DNA of 64,000 bases from Nannocystis bainbridge (GCF_028368995.1 NZ_JAQNDL010000001.1:2382001-2446000), one strand, 5' to 3'. Positions 37,473 to 47,830 are shown, counted from the stretch's first letter. Numbers and translations are program-made. The notes: generated by a model not told the origin, from the letters alone.

Positions 37473-39218
37473 ATGTGGAAGCGGACCTCGATCCTCGCGG
37501 CCGCTGCCGGTGCCGCCCTCACCTTCGCGCACGCGCGCCCGGCCGACGCTTGCGGGGTCAACGGCTGCGACGGCGGCGTGCCCGGGCCGATGCCGGTCAA
37601 CCAGGACGGCGAGAACGTGCTGTTCGTCCTCAACCCCGGCGAGGTCGAGGTCCACATCCAGATCAGCATCGACCCTGACACCAACGCGCAGAAGTTCGCC
37701 TGGCTGATCCCGATCGCCCAGATCCCCGAGTTCGAGGTCGGCTCGCAGCCGCTGTTCGACGCGCTCCTGCAGGCCTCCGTGCCGCAGTACGGCCTGACCC
37801 AGACCTTCGAGCAGTGCGGCGAGGAGGGCATCTCGGCCGGCCTCACCTCGCCGAACGGCGGCGGCACCGACAGCGGCGGCGGCTCCACTGGCGACGCCGC
37901 GACCACCGGGGCGACCGGCGGCGACCCGGTGCTGCTCAAGACCACCGCCGGCGCGTTCGAGATCGTCGTCCTGCAGGACAAGACCGTCGCGCCGATCAAA
38001 GAGTGGCTGCTCGACAACGATTTCCTGTGGATCGACGGCGCCGACGAGACCTTCCAGCAGTACCTCGACGCCGGCCAGGTGATCGTCGCGCTCAAGCTGA
38101 CCGGCGGGGCCGACGAGGGTGACGTGCACCCGATCGTGCTGCGCTACCCGTCCGACGAGAACTGCTTTCCGCTGCGGCTGACCCGCTTCTCGTCGGTCCA
38201 GGACATGGACATCCGCGTGTTCCTGCTGGCCAACGGCCGCGCCGCGCCGACCAACTACCGCCACGTCCTCGTCAACCCGCTCAAGATCGACTGGCTCAAC
38301 TTCGCCGCCAACTACAAAGAAGTCATCGGCAAGGCGGTCGACGAGCTCGAGGCCGACGGCCTGGCCTTCGTCACCGAGTACGCGGGCGCCACCAGCATCA
38401 CCGCGCCGTTCGCCTTCAACGTCTACAGCCCCAACTGGAACGAGGCGCCGTTCGCCGGCCTCGCGCCCGAGCAGGTCATCGAGCGCCTCAACGAGCAGGG
38501 CCTGACGAACTGCTACGAGCCGGGCTTCTGCTTCTACAACCACCCGCTGGTCGAGGGCCTGCTGCGCGAGTACCTGCCGGCCCCGGACGGCCTGTCCGAC
38601 GAGGAGTTCTACGGCGGCCTGGCCAGCTACGTCGACCAGATCGACGCGATGAAGTGGGGCGACGGCAGCGGCTTCGCCACCGGCCTGGCCGAACGCATCA
38701 TCACCCCCGGCCTGCACGCACAGGACCTGCTCGACACCTTCCCGTACCTCACCCGCATGTACACCGTCATCTCGCCGAACGAGATGATCGCGGACCCGAC
38801 CTTCCACATCAACCCGGACCTCGAAGACGTCGACAACGTCCGCGTCGCCACCAACTACAACCTGTGCGACGGCAACAGCGTCGTCACCCTCCCGGACGAG
38901 CGCGAGATCTTCGTGCCCGACGCCGGCCCGTGGCCCGAATTCATCGGCGAGATGTTCTGGGCCGAGGAGATCAGCCAGATCGCCCTCAAGGGCAAGCCGA
39001 TGCACCTCGTCAACAACACCGCCGCGATCAACACCAAGATCGAGGCGTGGAACACCCGCCACGGCTGGCCTCGCAACGCCGCCTCCGGCACCGCCGGCAA
39101 CGACGGCGGCGGCGAGTCCGGCTGCGGCTGCGCCAGCGACCCGGCGCCCAACGGCGCGGCCCTGCTCGGGCTTACGGGGCTCGGCCTGCTGGCGCTGCGC
39201 CGGCGCCGGCGGGCGTGA
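37473..39218 (+). CDS. DUF2330 family secreted protein with MYXO-CTERM-like tail
   Basis: 581 residues from the ATG at 37473 (a GTG at 37458 is possible). A signal peptide ends near ADACGVNGCDG. The body matches the DUF2330 pattern with GENVLFVLNPGEVEVHIQI, KFAWLIPIAQIPEFEVGS and LRYPSDENCFPLRLTRFSS. There is a Gly/Ser/Thr-rich insert near residues 126-148. The end, GESGCGCASDPAPNG then LLGLTGLGLLALRRRRRA, is a Cys cluster, helix and arginine tail, the sorting signal typical of Myxococcota. The function of DUF2330 is unknown; location is expected to be the cell surface. Confidence 0.88.
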   Translation: MWKRTSILAAAAGAALTFAHARPADACGVNGCDGGVPGPMPVNQDGENVLFVLNPGEVEVHIQISIDPDTNAQKFAWLIPIAQIPEFEVGSQPLFDALLQASVPQYGLTQTFEQCGEEGISAGLTSPNGGGTDSGGGSTGDAATTGATGGDPVLLKTTAGAFEIVVLQDKTVAPIKEWLLDNDFLWIDGADETFQQYLDAGQVIVALKLTGGADEGDVHPIVLRYPSDENCFPLRLTRFSSVQDMDIRVFLLANGRAAPTNYRHVLVNPLKIDWLNFAANYKEVIGKAVDELEADGLAFVTEYAGATSITAPFAFNVYSPNWNEAPFAGLAPEQVIERLNEQGLTNCYEPGFCFYNHPLVEGLLREYLPAPDGLSDEEFYGGLASYVDQIDAMKWGDGSGFATGLAERIITPGLHAQDLLDTFPYLTRMYTVISPNEMIADPTFHINPDLEDVDNVRVATNYNLCDGNSVVTLPDEREIFVPDAGPWPEFIGEMFWAEEISQIALKGKPMHLVNNTAAINTKIEAWNTRHGWPRNAASGTAGNDGGGESGCGCASDPAPNGAALLGLTGLGLLALRRRRRA

Positions 39219-39240
39219 AGCTCCGGGGGTGTCCGATCGG

Positions 39241-39353
39241 GCATGTCTGAAGGGACATGCTCGTTCGAGCATGTCCTTCGGCGCGATGCTCGGACGCACA
39301 TGTCCCTTCGGGCATGCCTGAAGCGACATGTCGCTTCGGGCATGCCAATCGCT
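39241..39353. repeat. Degenerate palindrome cluster leading into the 70-bp array
   Basis: Back-to-back halves such as GCATGTC, GGGACATGC, GAGCATGTCC, ACATGTCCCTTCGGGCATGCC and ACATGTCGCTTCGGGCATGCC. It lies directly after the DUF2330 stop and has no fixed period of its own. Confidence 0.85.
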
Positions 39354-39563
39354 GGCATTCACGAAGAAAATTGTCCAACGGGCATGCCCGGAGCGACATG
39401 CCCCTTCAGGCATGCCCCTCGATGGCATTCAGCAAGAGACTTGTGCAACGGGCATGCCTGGAGAGACGCGCCTGTTCGGGCATGTCCCTCGATGGCATTC
39501 ACGAAGAGACTTGTCGGACGGGCACGCCTGAAGCGACATGCCCCTTCGGGCATGCCGCTCGTC
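39354..39563. repeat. Three tandem repeats with exact 70-bp period
   Basis: Each unit begins GGCATTCA (39354, 39424, 39494) and contains four palindromic halves: an (A/C)TTGTCC-like half, GGGCATGCC, CGACATGCC and a TTC(A/G)GGCATG half. Units differ at scattered positions. It fills the gap between the DUF2330 gene and the convergent lipoprotein gene at 39572. Open frames through it in several frames give repeating MSLRACP or HVPSGMP peptides with no family marks; I do not call a gene. Confidence 0.88.
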
Positions 39564-39571
39564 TCGGGGCC

Positions 39572-40255
39572 TCACGGCTGCGCCGGTTGGGCGCCGCCGG
39601 CGGGGGCCGCCTGCACGGCGCCTGCGGGTCCGGGCGCGGGCGCGGGCGCCTCGGCGATCGCGGGCGTCACCGGCGCGGCCGGGGGCGCGGCGACCTGGGT
39701 CGGCGGGGCCGAGGGCACCACCGCCGGCGGGGTGGCGACCACCACCGGCGCGACCGGGGCCGCGTTCACCTGCGGCACGGCCGGCAGCGGGCGCGCCGTG
39801 GTCGAGGCCGCGCCGCCCATGACGCCGTCGTAATGCCCGAGATAGCTCCACTCGGGGTCGAACAGCATCGTCGCCACCACGAACTCGCCGGTCTTGGGCC
39901 GCACGCGGATCTCGAACGCGTGCCCGTCCTTGGCCGCGCGATCGGCGACGGTCAGCGGGTCGGGCTGGGCGTCCTTGTCGAGGTCGATGTGGCTGAACTG
40001 CCCCGGCTGCTTGTTCAGCGCCTCCTGCAGCTTGTCGGCCGTCTTCAGGCGGTTGAAGCTCACGAGCATCGACACCGGCTCGACCGCGAGGTCGGCGGAC
40101 AGCGGGCGATCGACGCCGGTCGGCGCCGGGGCCCCGGCCATCGACGCCCGGGTGAAGGTGGCGTCCTCGTCTCCGGATGGGTCGACCGGCTTGCCGCACG
40201 CGACGGCGAGGACGGCGAGGACCAGGGCTGCGCTCCGAGCTGTACTTTCGAACAT
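39572..40255 (-). CDS. Lipoprotein of unknown function divergent from a kinase
   Basis: 227 residues from the ATG at 40255. The signal ends in LAVLAVACGKP (lipid at C20). Residues ~45-135 form a compact domain (EPVSMLVSFNRLKTADKL, QPDPLTVADRA, AFEIRVRPKTGEFVVATMLF). The C-terminal third is a Pro/Ala/Val-rich linker. I do not recognise the family. It is transcribed away from the Ser/Thr kinase at 40425 from what looks like a shared promoter region, so the two may be co-regulated. Confidence 0.78.
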   Translation of the reverse strand: MFESTARSAALVLAVLAVACGKPVDPSGDEDATFTRASMAGAPAPTGVDRPLSADLAVEPVSMLVSFNRLKTADKLQEALNKQPGQFSHIDLDKDAQPDPLTVADRAAKDGHAFEIRVRPKTGEFVVATMLFDPEWSYLGHYDGVMGGAASTTARPLPAVPQVNAAPVAPVVVATPPAVVPSAPPTQVAAPPAAPVTPAIAEAPAPAPGPAGAVQAAPAGGAQPAQP

Positions 40256-40344
40256 GTTGCCTCCGCGAGGGCTCACGCCCCGAGAGCGAGGAGAGCGCGG
40301 CCCGGACGGCGCCGCGGGGCCGGTCGCACGGCGAGGGGCCCGCC

Positions 40345-40416
40345 CGGCAGTATAACGAGGCCGCGACCGCACGGCAGCCGGCGCGCACGCGACCCGGTAA
40401 ACGGCCTATACTGCCG
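40345..40416. promoter_or_regulatory. Divergent TATACTGCCG pair between lipoprotein and kinase genes
   Basis: TATACTGCCG occurs on the plus strand at 40407-40416 and on the minus strand at 40354-40345, pointing at the two divergent genes. TATACT fits a -10 hexamer on each side, but I find no good -35. The plus copy ends only 8 nt before the kinase GTG, so that transcript would be almost leaderless. Confidence 0.45.
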
Positions 40417-40424
40417 CGGCCGCC

Positions 40425-41933
<1,509 letters not shown>

Positions 41934-42020
41934 CGCCGGTCGCGCGCGACCGCGAGTGCGCGTGCAGGCGACCTCGGAGGTCGCCCCTGGTCGCGGTCGA
42001 GCGATCCGCCCGTCCCGCCG

Positions 42021-42668
42021 CTACCGGGCCAGCATCGACTCGACGCAGTTGTGCGCCGCCGGGCGGCCCCAGTCGCGGACGTTGACGTACGCGTGGACCA
42101 GCTGGCCCGCGGCGTCGACGAAGTACGTGTCGGGCAGCTTCTCGCTGCCGTAGGCCGTGTGCAGCTTGCCGGTCGGGTCCCACAGCACGCGCACGCCGGT
42201 CTGCTCGAGGCCCATGCGGGCCAGGAACGGCGCCACCAGGGTCTGGTCCTGGTCGACGCTGACCGCCACGATCACCACGTCGTCGCGGTGCTCCAGGCGC
42301 TCGGCCAGGCGGTCGAGCTGCGGCCACTCGCGGATGCACGGCTCGCACCACGTGGCCCAGAAGTTGAGGACCACGAACTTGCCGCTCAGGTCGGCCAGGC
42401 TGACCGGCTGGCCGGCGCGGTCTTGCAGCGTGAAGTCGGGCGCCGGGCCCTCGCGCAGCTCGGGCTCGAGCGCGCGGCAGGCCGCCTCGGCCTGGGCCTT
42501 GGCGGCCGGGCCGAGCGAGGCGGCGAACCAGAACATCCACAGCGAGCCGATGGCGATGAACACCACGTAGGCGAGCGGGCCCAGCAGGCCGCGGCGCTCT
42601 TCCCCGTCCTCGAGGACAGGTGCTCTCAAGCCCGCGGGCTCGCCCGCCGGAGGCCGCGTGTCCGTCAC
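42021..42668 (-). CDS. TlpA/ResA-type membrane-anchored thioredoxin
   Basis: 215 residues from a GTG at 42668, overlapping the preceding stop (GTGA). One helix (about 31-50) anchors a periplasmic AhpC-TSA/Redoxin domain: APDFTLQDRAGQPVSL, NFWATWCEPCIREWPQL (active Cys C108 and C111), and PDTYFVDAAG with the cis-Pro. Proteins of this type (CcmG, ResA, TlpA) reduce disulfides in apocytochromes or oxidase subunit II. Since no ccmG is seen in the ccm operon, this could serve that need, although it is 29 kb away. Last gene of the tandem-DsbA cluster. Confidence 0.9.
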   Translation of the reverse strand: MTDTRPPAGEPAGLRAPVLEDGEERRGLLGPLAYVVFIAIGSLWMFWFAASLGPAAKAQAEAACRALEPELREGPAPDFTLQDRAGQPVSLADLSGKFVVLNFWATWCEPCIREWPQLDRLAERLEHRDDVVIVAVSVDQDQTLVAPFLARMGLEQTGVRVLWDPTGKLHTAYGSEKLPDTYFVDAAGQLVHAYVNVRDWGRPAAHNCVESMLAR

Positions 42669-44083
42669 TTGCCGGGCTTCTCCTCGGCGTCGGCCATGAT
42701 CTTGTCATAGACCTGGCCGCGCGGCGTGCCCTCGTCGACCAGCTTCTGCGCCTTGGCCTTCTCCTCCTCGATGAGGGTCTTGAAGCCTTCGTAGGGCTGG
42801 GCGCCGGACAGGAAGCGGCCGTTGACGAAGAACGACGGGGTGCCGCCGCTCTTCAGCCGGTTGGCCACCGCCTCGTCGTCCTTGACCATCTGCTCGGTCT
42901 CGGCGGCGGCGAGGTCGAGCTCGAACATCGCCACGTCGAGGCCGAGCTCCTGGGCGTGCTTCTTGACTGTCTCTTCGGACATGTCCGAAGGGCTCTGGAA
43001 CAGGCGGTCGTGCATCTCCCACGCCTTGCCCTGGCGGTGGGCCGCCAGCATCGCCCGGGCGCCGACGCGCGCCTGCGGGTGCATCGCCAGCGGGCGCTGA
43101 CGGAACACGATGCGCACGTCATTGGGGTAGTTCTGCTTGACGTCGGCCAGGGCCGCGTTGACGCGCTTGCAGAACGGGCACTGGAAATCGCTGAACTCGA
43201 CGATCGTGACGAGCGCGTCGTCGGGACCGAACTGCGGGCGGGCGTCGAGCGGCACGCGGTAGGTCTTGCTCGGATCGGGGCCGTCGTCGCGCTGGCTCGG
43301 GGCCTTGCCGGGCCCGCCGCCGCCGCGCTGGGCCTTGGCGTCCTTCATCATCGCGCCGTAGACCTCGGCGCGCGCGGTGCCCTGGCTCTCGAGCTGGCGG
43401 GCCTGCTCGCGCTCGTACTCGAAGATCTCGCGCCACTGCTTGGCCGGCAGCGAGCCCGAGTAGGGGCGGCCGTTGACCAGGAAGTACGGCGTACCGGTCG
43501 CGCCGGCCTTGCCGCCGGACACGTAGTCGCTGTCGATCGCGGCCTTGGCGGCGTCGCTGGTGCGGTCGGCGTTGAACTTGGCGAGGTCGAGGCCGAGCTG
43601 CTGCGCGTGGGCCTCGAAGGTCTTGTCGTCGAGCTTCTTCTGGTTGCCGAACAGGAGGTCGTGCATCTCCCAGAACTTGCCCTGCTGGTGCGCAGCCCAC
43701 GCCGCCTGCGACGCGGGCGGCGCCAGGTTGTGGCCCGGCAGCGGGTAGTGCTTGAAGATCAGGCGCACGTCGCCCTCGTAGGTGCCCATCGCGTCCTTCA
43801 GCGGGTCGGTGACCTTGGCGCAGAACGGGCACTGGAAGTCGGAGTACTCGATCACGGTGACGAGCGCGTCGTTCGGGCCCAGCTGCGGCTCGTCGCCGCG
43901 CAGATCGGCGCGGTAGCGGTCGCCCTGCTCGAGCTTGGCCGAGGGCACGAAGAAGCGGTCGCGGACCCACTGCCCGGCGTAGAAGCCGACCCCGATGGTC
44001 GCCGCGAACCCGAGGACCGCGACCAGGATCGAGGTGGTGGATCGCTTGTTGGGGGTGGGTGCAGGCGTCGTGGCGTCGGACAT
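42665..44083 (-). CDS. Membrane-anchored tandem DsbA-like protein (two thioredoxin domains)
   Basis: 472 residues from the ATG at 44083. A polar N-terminus and one helix (about 18-36) lead to two complete DsbA/DSBA-like (thioredoxin_4) domains. Active sites are FSDFQCPFC-type: CPFC at 85-88 and 302-305. Each domain keeps a cis-Pro motif (GTPYFLVNG, GTPSFFVNG) and the KFWEMHDLLF/KAWEMHDRLF helix. DsbA proteins form or rearrange disulfides in the periplasm. The two domains clearly arose by duplication. A perfect 18-bp palindrome (42974-42991) codes for MSEETVK-adjacent residues (SPSDMSEE) in domain 2. Confidence 0.92.
   Translation of the reverse strand: MSDATTPAPTPNKRSTTSILVAVLGFAATIGVGFYAGQWVRDRFFVPSAKLEQGDRYRADLRGDEPQLGPNDALVTVIEYSDFQCPFCAKVTDPLKDAMGTYEGDVRLIFKHYPLPGHNLAPPASQAAWAAHQQGKFWEMHDLLFGNQKKLDDKTFEAHAQQLGLDLAKFNADRTSDAAKAAIDSDYVSGGKAGATGTPYFLVNGRPYSGSLPAKQWREIFEYEREQARQLESQGTARAEVYGAMMKDAKAQRGGGGPGKAPSQRDDGPDPSKTYRVPLDARPQFGPDDALVTIVEFSDFQCPFCKRVNAALADVKQNYPNDVRIVFRQRPLAMHPQARVGARAMLAAHRQGKAWEMHDRLFQSPSDMSEETVKKHAQELGLDVAMFELDLAAAETEQMVKDDEAVANRLKSGGTPSFFVNGRFLSGAQPYEGFKTLIEEEKAKAQKLVDEGTPRGQVYDKIMADAEEKPGK
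42974..42991. repeat. Perfect 18-bp palindrome, best copy of the dispersed family
   Basis: CTTCGGACATGTCCGAAG is identical to its reverse complement. It lies inside the second DsbA domain coding region and serves as the family consensus. Confidence 0.85.
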
Positions 44084-44203
44084 CGTCGACCTCGTGGGTA
44101 CCCAATAGTAGCGCGCGATGCAAACCGGGAGGGGACGCCCGGCCCCGTCGCGCACGGGGCCGGGCGGGTCAGGACCAGGCGATGCCTGGCCCGGAGACCA
44201 GGC

Positions 44204-46312
44204 TCACTTGGCCGGAGCCGGAGCCGGGGCCGGGGCCGGGGTCGGCGCCTTGGCCGGCGCGCCGCCCTTGGCCGCGGCGTCCTTCTCCTTCTTCTGCGTC
44301 GCCTCGAAGCCGCCGTTCAGCTCCTCCTCGAGCACGCTCTTGAAGCGCTCGATCGGCTGCGCGCCGCTCATGAGGCGGCCGTTGATGAGGAAGCCGGGCG
44401 CGCCGCGGACCTCCATCTTGCCGCACTCCGCCATGTCGTCCTTGACGCGCTGGGCGGTCCCGGCGTCGTTGTAGTCGCGCTCGAACTTGACCAGGTCGAG
44501 CCCCAGCTGGGTCGCGAACGCCTTGAAGTCCTCGTCGGACCGCTTGGTCTTGTCGGCGAACAGCAGGTCGTGCATCTCCCAGAACTTGCCCTGGTTCTGC
44601 GCGGCGACGCCGGCGCGGTGGGCCGGCTCGGCCATCTTGTGCATCGGCAGCGGGTAGTTGCGGAAGTAGATCGCAACCTTGTCGCCGTAGTCCTTGACGA
44701 TCTGCGCCACGGTGTCGGCGCCGCGCTTGCAGAACGGGCAGTCGAAGTCCGAGCACTCGACGATCGTGATCTTCGGGTTCTTGAGGTTGCCCTTGCCGGC
44801 GAGGCCCTTGGTCGCGACCTCGCGGCGCTTGAAGTCGGCCGGCGGCGGCGCCGGCGGGATCTTCAGCTCGGTCTCGAAGCCCTTGATCATCTCCTCGTAC
44901 AGCTTGTCCTTGGCCGGCTTCTTCTCGGCCAGGAACTTCTCGGCCTTGACCTTCTCCTCGTCGATCAGCTTCTGGAACGCCTCGAACGGCTGCGCGCCCG
45001 AGAGGTGGCGGCCGTTGACGTAGAACGCCGGCGTGCCGTTCGAGCCGAACTTCTGCGCGGTCTGCTCGTCCTCCTTGATCATCTGCTCGAGCTTCGGGTC
45101 GGCCAGGTCCTTCTTCCACTGGTCGAAGTTGAGGCCGGCGATCTGGCGCGCGTAGCCCTCGAAGTCGGCGTCGCTGAGCGCCTTCTGGTTGGCGAACAGG
45201 AGGTCGTGCATCTCCCAGAACTTGCCCTGCTGGCCGGCGGCCAGCGAGGCCTTGGCGGCCGGGCGGGCGCGGTCGTGGAAGCCGAGCGGCAGCTGGCGGA
45301 ACACGACGCGCACGTCGTTGGGGTACTTCTCCTTGATCTGCTTGAGCGTCGGCGTGACGCGGTTGCAGAACGGGCACTGGAAGTCGCTGAACTCGATCAC
45401 CGTGACCAGCGCGTCGGCCGGGCCGAACGCCGGGCGGTTGTCGGCCGGCACCGCGTAGTTGGCGGCCGGGTCGGGCTCGCCGACCTTGGGCTTGTTCTCG
45501 GGCGGCGGCTCCTTCCGCTCGTCCTTGGCGGCCTTCATGATGCGCGCGTAGATCTCGCTGCGCTTGCTGCCGTCCTTGACCAGCTGCTCGGCCGCGGCCT
45601 TCTCCTCGTCGACCAGCTTCTTCAGGCCGTCGATCGTGCGCGGCGCGCCGCGCTGCCACTTGCCGTTGATGAAGAAGCTCGGGGTGCCGCGCACGCCGAA
45701 CTTCTTGCCGAGCGCCAGATCCTCGTTGACCTGCGCCTGGTAGGTCTTGGCGTCGAGCGTGGCCTTGAACTTGGCCATGTCGAGCTTCAGCTCCTCGGCG
45801 TACTTCTCGACGTCGGCGCGCGTCATCGCCTTCTGGTTCTTGAAGAGGATGTCGTGCATCTCCCAGAACTTGCCCTGCTCACCGGCCGCCAGCGCCGCCT
45901 CCGAGCCCATCGCCGCGTCCTTGTGCATCGGCAGCGGGTACTGCTTGAACACCACGCGCACGTCGTTGGCGTACGCGGGGTCCTTGATCAGCTCGTTCAG
46001 CATGTCCGTGAACTTCGAGCAGAACGGGCACTGGAAGTCGCTGAACTCGATGATCGTGACCAGCGGGTCGGCGGCGCCCTTGACCTGGTCCTTGTCGCCG
46101 TAGGTGACGCGGAACCGCTCGCCCTGGATCTTGGCGTTCAGCGAGTCGTCGACCTGGTCCATGGTGACCAGCCCGCCGGAGGCGGCGGCGGCCGGACCGG
46201 CGGCCGCGGCTTCTTCCTTCTTGCCGCCGCGGTTGCCGGTGCAACCAGTGAGAGGAGAAGCGGCCAGGGCGAGCGCCGAGACCAGGAACACGGGGAGGCT
46301 GATGCGTTTCAT
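44204..46312 (-). CDS. Lipoprotein with three tandem DsbA-like domains
   Basis: 702 residues from the ATG at 46312. The signal ends in ASPLTGCTG (lipid at C24). Three DsbA-like domains follow, with CPFC at 95-98, 313-316 and 525-528. Domain 3 has an extra Cys just before its active site (VECSDFDCPFC). Each domain keeps the FWEMHDxLF helix and a cis-Pro loop (GTPSFFING, GTPAFYVNG, GAPGFLING; the last has Ala-Pro). Linkers are Lys/Glu/Pro-rich. A triple-DsbA lipoprotein is uncommon. It may act as a lipid-tethered disulfide relay, but no dsbB or dsbD is in the window. Confidence 0.92.
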   Translation of the reverse strand: MKRISLPVFLVSALALAASPLTGCTGNRGGKKEEAAAAGPAAAASGGLVTMDQVDDSLNAKIQGERFRVTYGDKDQVKGAADPLVTIIEFSDFQCPFCSKFTDMLNELIKDPAYANDVRVVFKQYPLPMHKDAAMGSEAALAAGEQGKFWEMHDILFKNQKAMTRADVEKYAEELKLDMAKFKATLDAKTYQAQVNEDLALGKKFGVRGTPSFFINGKWQRGAPRTIDGLKKLVDEEKAAAEQLVKDGSKRSEIYARIMKAAKDERKEPPPENKPKVGEPDPAANYAVPADNRPAFGPADALVTVIEFSDFQCPFCNRVTPTLKQIKEKYPNDVRVVFRQLPLGFHDRARPAAKASLAAGQQGKFWEMHDLLFANQKALSDADFEGYARQIAGLNFDQWKKDLADPKLEQMIKEDEQTAQKFGSNGTPAFYVNGRHLSGAQPFEAFQKLIDEEKVKAEKFLAEKKPAKDKLYEEMIKGFETELKIPPAPPPADFKRREVATKGLAGKGNLKNPKITIVECSDFDCPFCKRGADTVAQIVKDYGDKVAIYFRNYPLPMHKMAEPAHRAGVAAQNQGKFWEMHDLLFADKTKRSDEDFKAFATQLGLDLVKFERDYNDAGTAQRVKDDMAECGKMEVRGAPGFLINGRLMSGAQPIERFKSVLEEELNGGFEATQKKEKDAAAKGGAPAKAPTPAPAPAPAPAK

Positions 46313-46350
46313 GGGGCTCTGTGTCTGTAGTTTGCTGGGTGGTTGAAAGA

Positions 46351-46386
46351 ACATGTCACAAAAACCATGTCCAAAAGGACATGTGG
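46351..46386. repeat. Palindromic element between two tandem-DsbA genes
   Basis: ACATGTCACAAAAACCATGTCC then AAAA and GGACATG: the CATGTCC/GGACATG arms (46366-46372, 46377-46383) give a clean hairpin with an AAAA loop, in the 81-bp gap. Confidence 0.75.
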
Positions 46387-46393
46387 GGAGTCG

Positions 46394-47830
46394 TCACTGG
46401 TGGAGATCGGCGCTCGGGAACTGGTTGGGAGGGATCGCCTCCGCTTCCAGGATCGTGCGCACGACGGTCTCGCGGGCGGCGCCGGCGGCGATCCGCTCCT
46501 GGGCGTGCGCGAGCTCGGTCGCGACGTCGGCGGCGAGCGCCTCGGCGCCGCGAAAGCCGTCGACATAGCGACCGTTGAGGAAGATCGCCGGGGTGGCGTC
46601 GAGCCCGAGCCTGCGGGCGTATACGAGGTCGTCGCGGACGACCTGGGCGACCTCGGCGCTGTCGAGGTCGGCGAGGAAGCGGGCCTCGTCGAGGCCGAGC
46701 TCGCGGGCGATCGCCGCGTAGGTGCGGCGGCCGAGCCGGGGCGCGGTGAACAGCTTGTCGGCGAAGTCCCAGAAGCGGTTCTGGCGGTCGGCGGCGACCA
46801 CCGCCCGGGCGGCGCTGTCGGCCCCGGGGTGGATCGGCAGCGGCAGCTGGCGGTAGGCGATCCGGACGTCGTCCGGATAGCGCCGCCGCAGCTCGGCGAT
46901 GCCCTCGGTCGCGGCCTTGCGACAATACGGGCACTCGAAGTCCATGAACGCGACCAGCAGCACCGGCGCGTCGGCGGGCCCGAGCGTCGGCGCGACGCCG
47001 GCGTCGACGGCATAGCGCTTGCCCGCCTCGGCCCGCTGCGGAGGCGGCGCCTCGGCGGCCTTGAACCGCTCGGCGAGCAGCCGCCGCTGCTGCGCCGTGG
47101 CGTCGTCGACCGCCAGCGGAGCGGTCACCGCCGCGTCCATGACGGCGCCATAGAGGTCGGCGCGGGCGGTGCCCTCGCGCAGGCGCGCCTGGGCGGCGAC
47201 GATCTCCTCGTCGATCAGCGCGTGCCAGGCCGCCTCGTCGCGGAAGCCGATCAGCGGCCGGCCGTTCACCAGCGCCACCGGGCTGAAGTAAATCCCGAGC
47301 TCCACCGCCTGGCGGCGATGGCGGATCCGCGTGCCCGAATAGACCCCCGCGTCGAGGTCGTCGAGGAAGCGCGGCACGTCGAGCCCGAGCGCCTCGGCGT
47401 CCGCCTTGAGCGCCGCGCGGTCGAACTTCAGCGTGTCGTAGAGCCGGCGGTGCATCGGCCAGAACTGGCCCTGCGCCCCGGCGGCCAGCGCGGCCTCGGC
47501 GGCCCGCTCGCCGTCGGCGAAGCCGGGCAAGGTCTGGCTGCGGAACACCACCCGCAAGTCGTCGCCGTAGTCCTCGACCAGGTGATCGAGGACCTTCCAC
47601 GTGCGCGCGCACGGCGGGCAGGCGTAGTCGGAGAAGACGACGATCGTGACGAGCGGCTCGGCGCCGCCGAGCGCGTGCTCGTCAGGGTCGAGGTCGACGC
47701 GGTAGCGCTGCGACGGCGCGGCGACCGGCGCGGCGGATGATTCAGGAGCGCTCGGGGAGCACTCGCAGGCTGCGTTGCTCAGCGCCAGGCCGAAGGCGAC
47801 CTGACCGAGCCAGAGATGTGGGACACGCAT
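46394..47830 (-). CDS. Tandem DsbA-like lipoprotein (two thioredoxin domains, CPPC and CPYC)
   Basis: 478 residues from the ATG at 47830. A signal peptide ends near LSNAACEC, where a Cys could be lipidated. Domain 1 has VFSDYACPPCARTW (71-74) and a shortened loop with Ser-Pro (YFSPVALVNG). Domain 2 has FMDFECPYCRKA (300-303) and ATPAIFLNGRYVDGF. The active-site dipeptides differ from the CPFC of the neighbouring genes, and that dipeptide sets redox potential in DsbA-type proteins, so the domains may have different potentials (inference). First of the three tandem-DsbA genes in the transcribed order. Confidence 0.9.
   Translation of the reverse strand: MRVPHLWLGQVAFGLALSNAACECSPSAPESSAAPVAAPSQRYRVDLDPDEHALGGAEPLVTIVVFSDYACPPCARTWKVLDHLVEDYGDDLRVVFRSQTLPGFADGERAAEAALAAGAQGQFWPMHRRLYDTLKFDRAALKADAEALGLDVPRFLDDLDAGVYSGTRIRHRRQAVELGIYFSPVALVNGRPLIGFRDEAAWHALIDEEIVAAQARLREGTARADLYGAVMDAAVTAPLAVDDATAQQRRLLAERFKAAEAPPPQRAEAGKRYAVDAGVAPTLGPADAPVLLVAFMDFECPYCRKAATEGIAELRRRYPDDVRIAYRQLPLPIHPGADSAARAVVAADRQNRFWDFADKLFTAPRLGRRTYAAIARELGLDEARFLADLDSAEVAQVVRDDLVYARRLGLDATPAIFLNGRYVDGFRGAEALAADVATELAHAQERIAAGAARETVVRTILEAEAIPPNQFPSADLHQ

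Noticed and set aside
39354..39563. 70-bp array as a CRISPR
   Set aside because: Units are similar along their whole length with no unique spacers between constant repeats, and no cas gene is nearby.
40384..40412. Standard sigma-70 promoter for the kinase at 40425
   Set aside because: TATACT is a fair -10, but the -35 position (about CGCACG) does not match; only the paired -10-like motif is reported.
42620..46330. Open frame of 1236 codons on the plus strand opposite the DsbA genes
   Set aside because: Repetitive only because the DsbA domains repeat on the other strand; no conserved motif.
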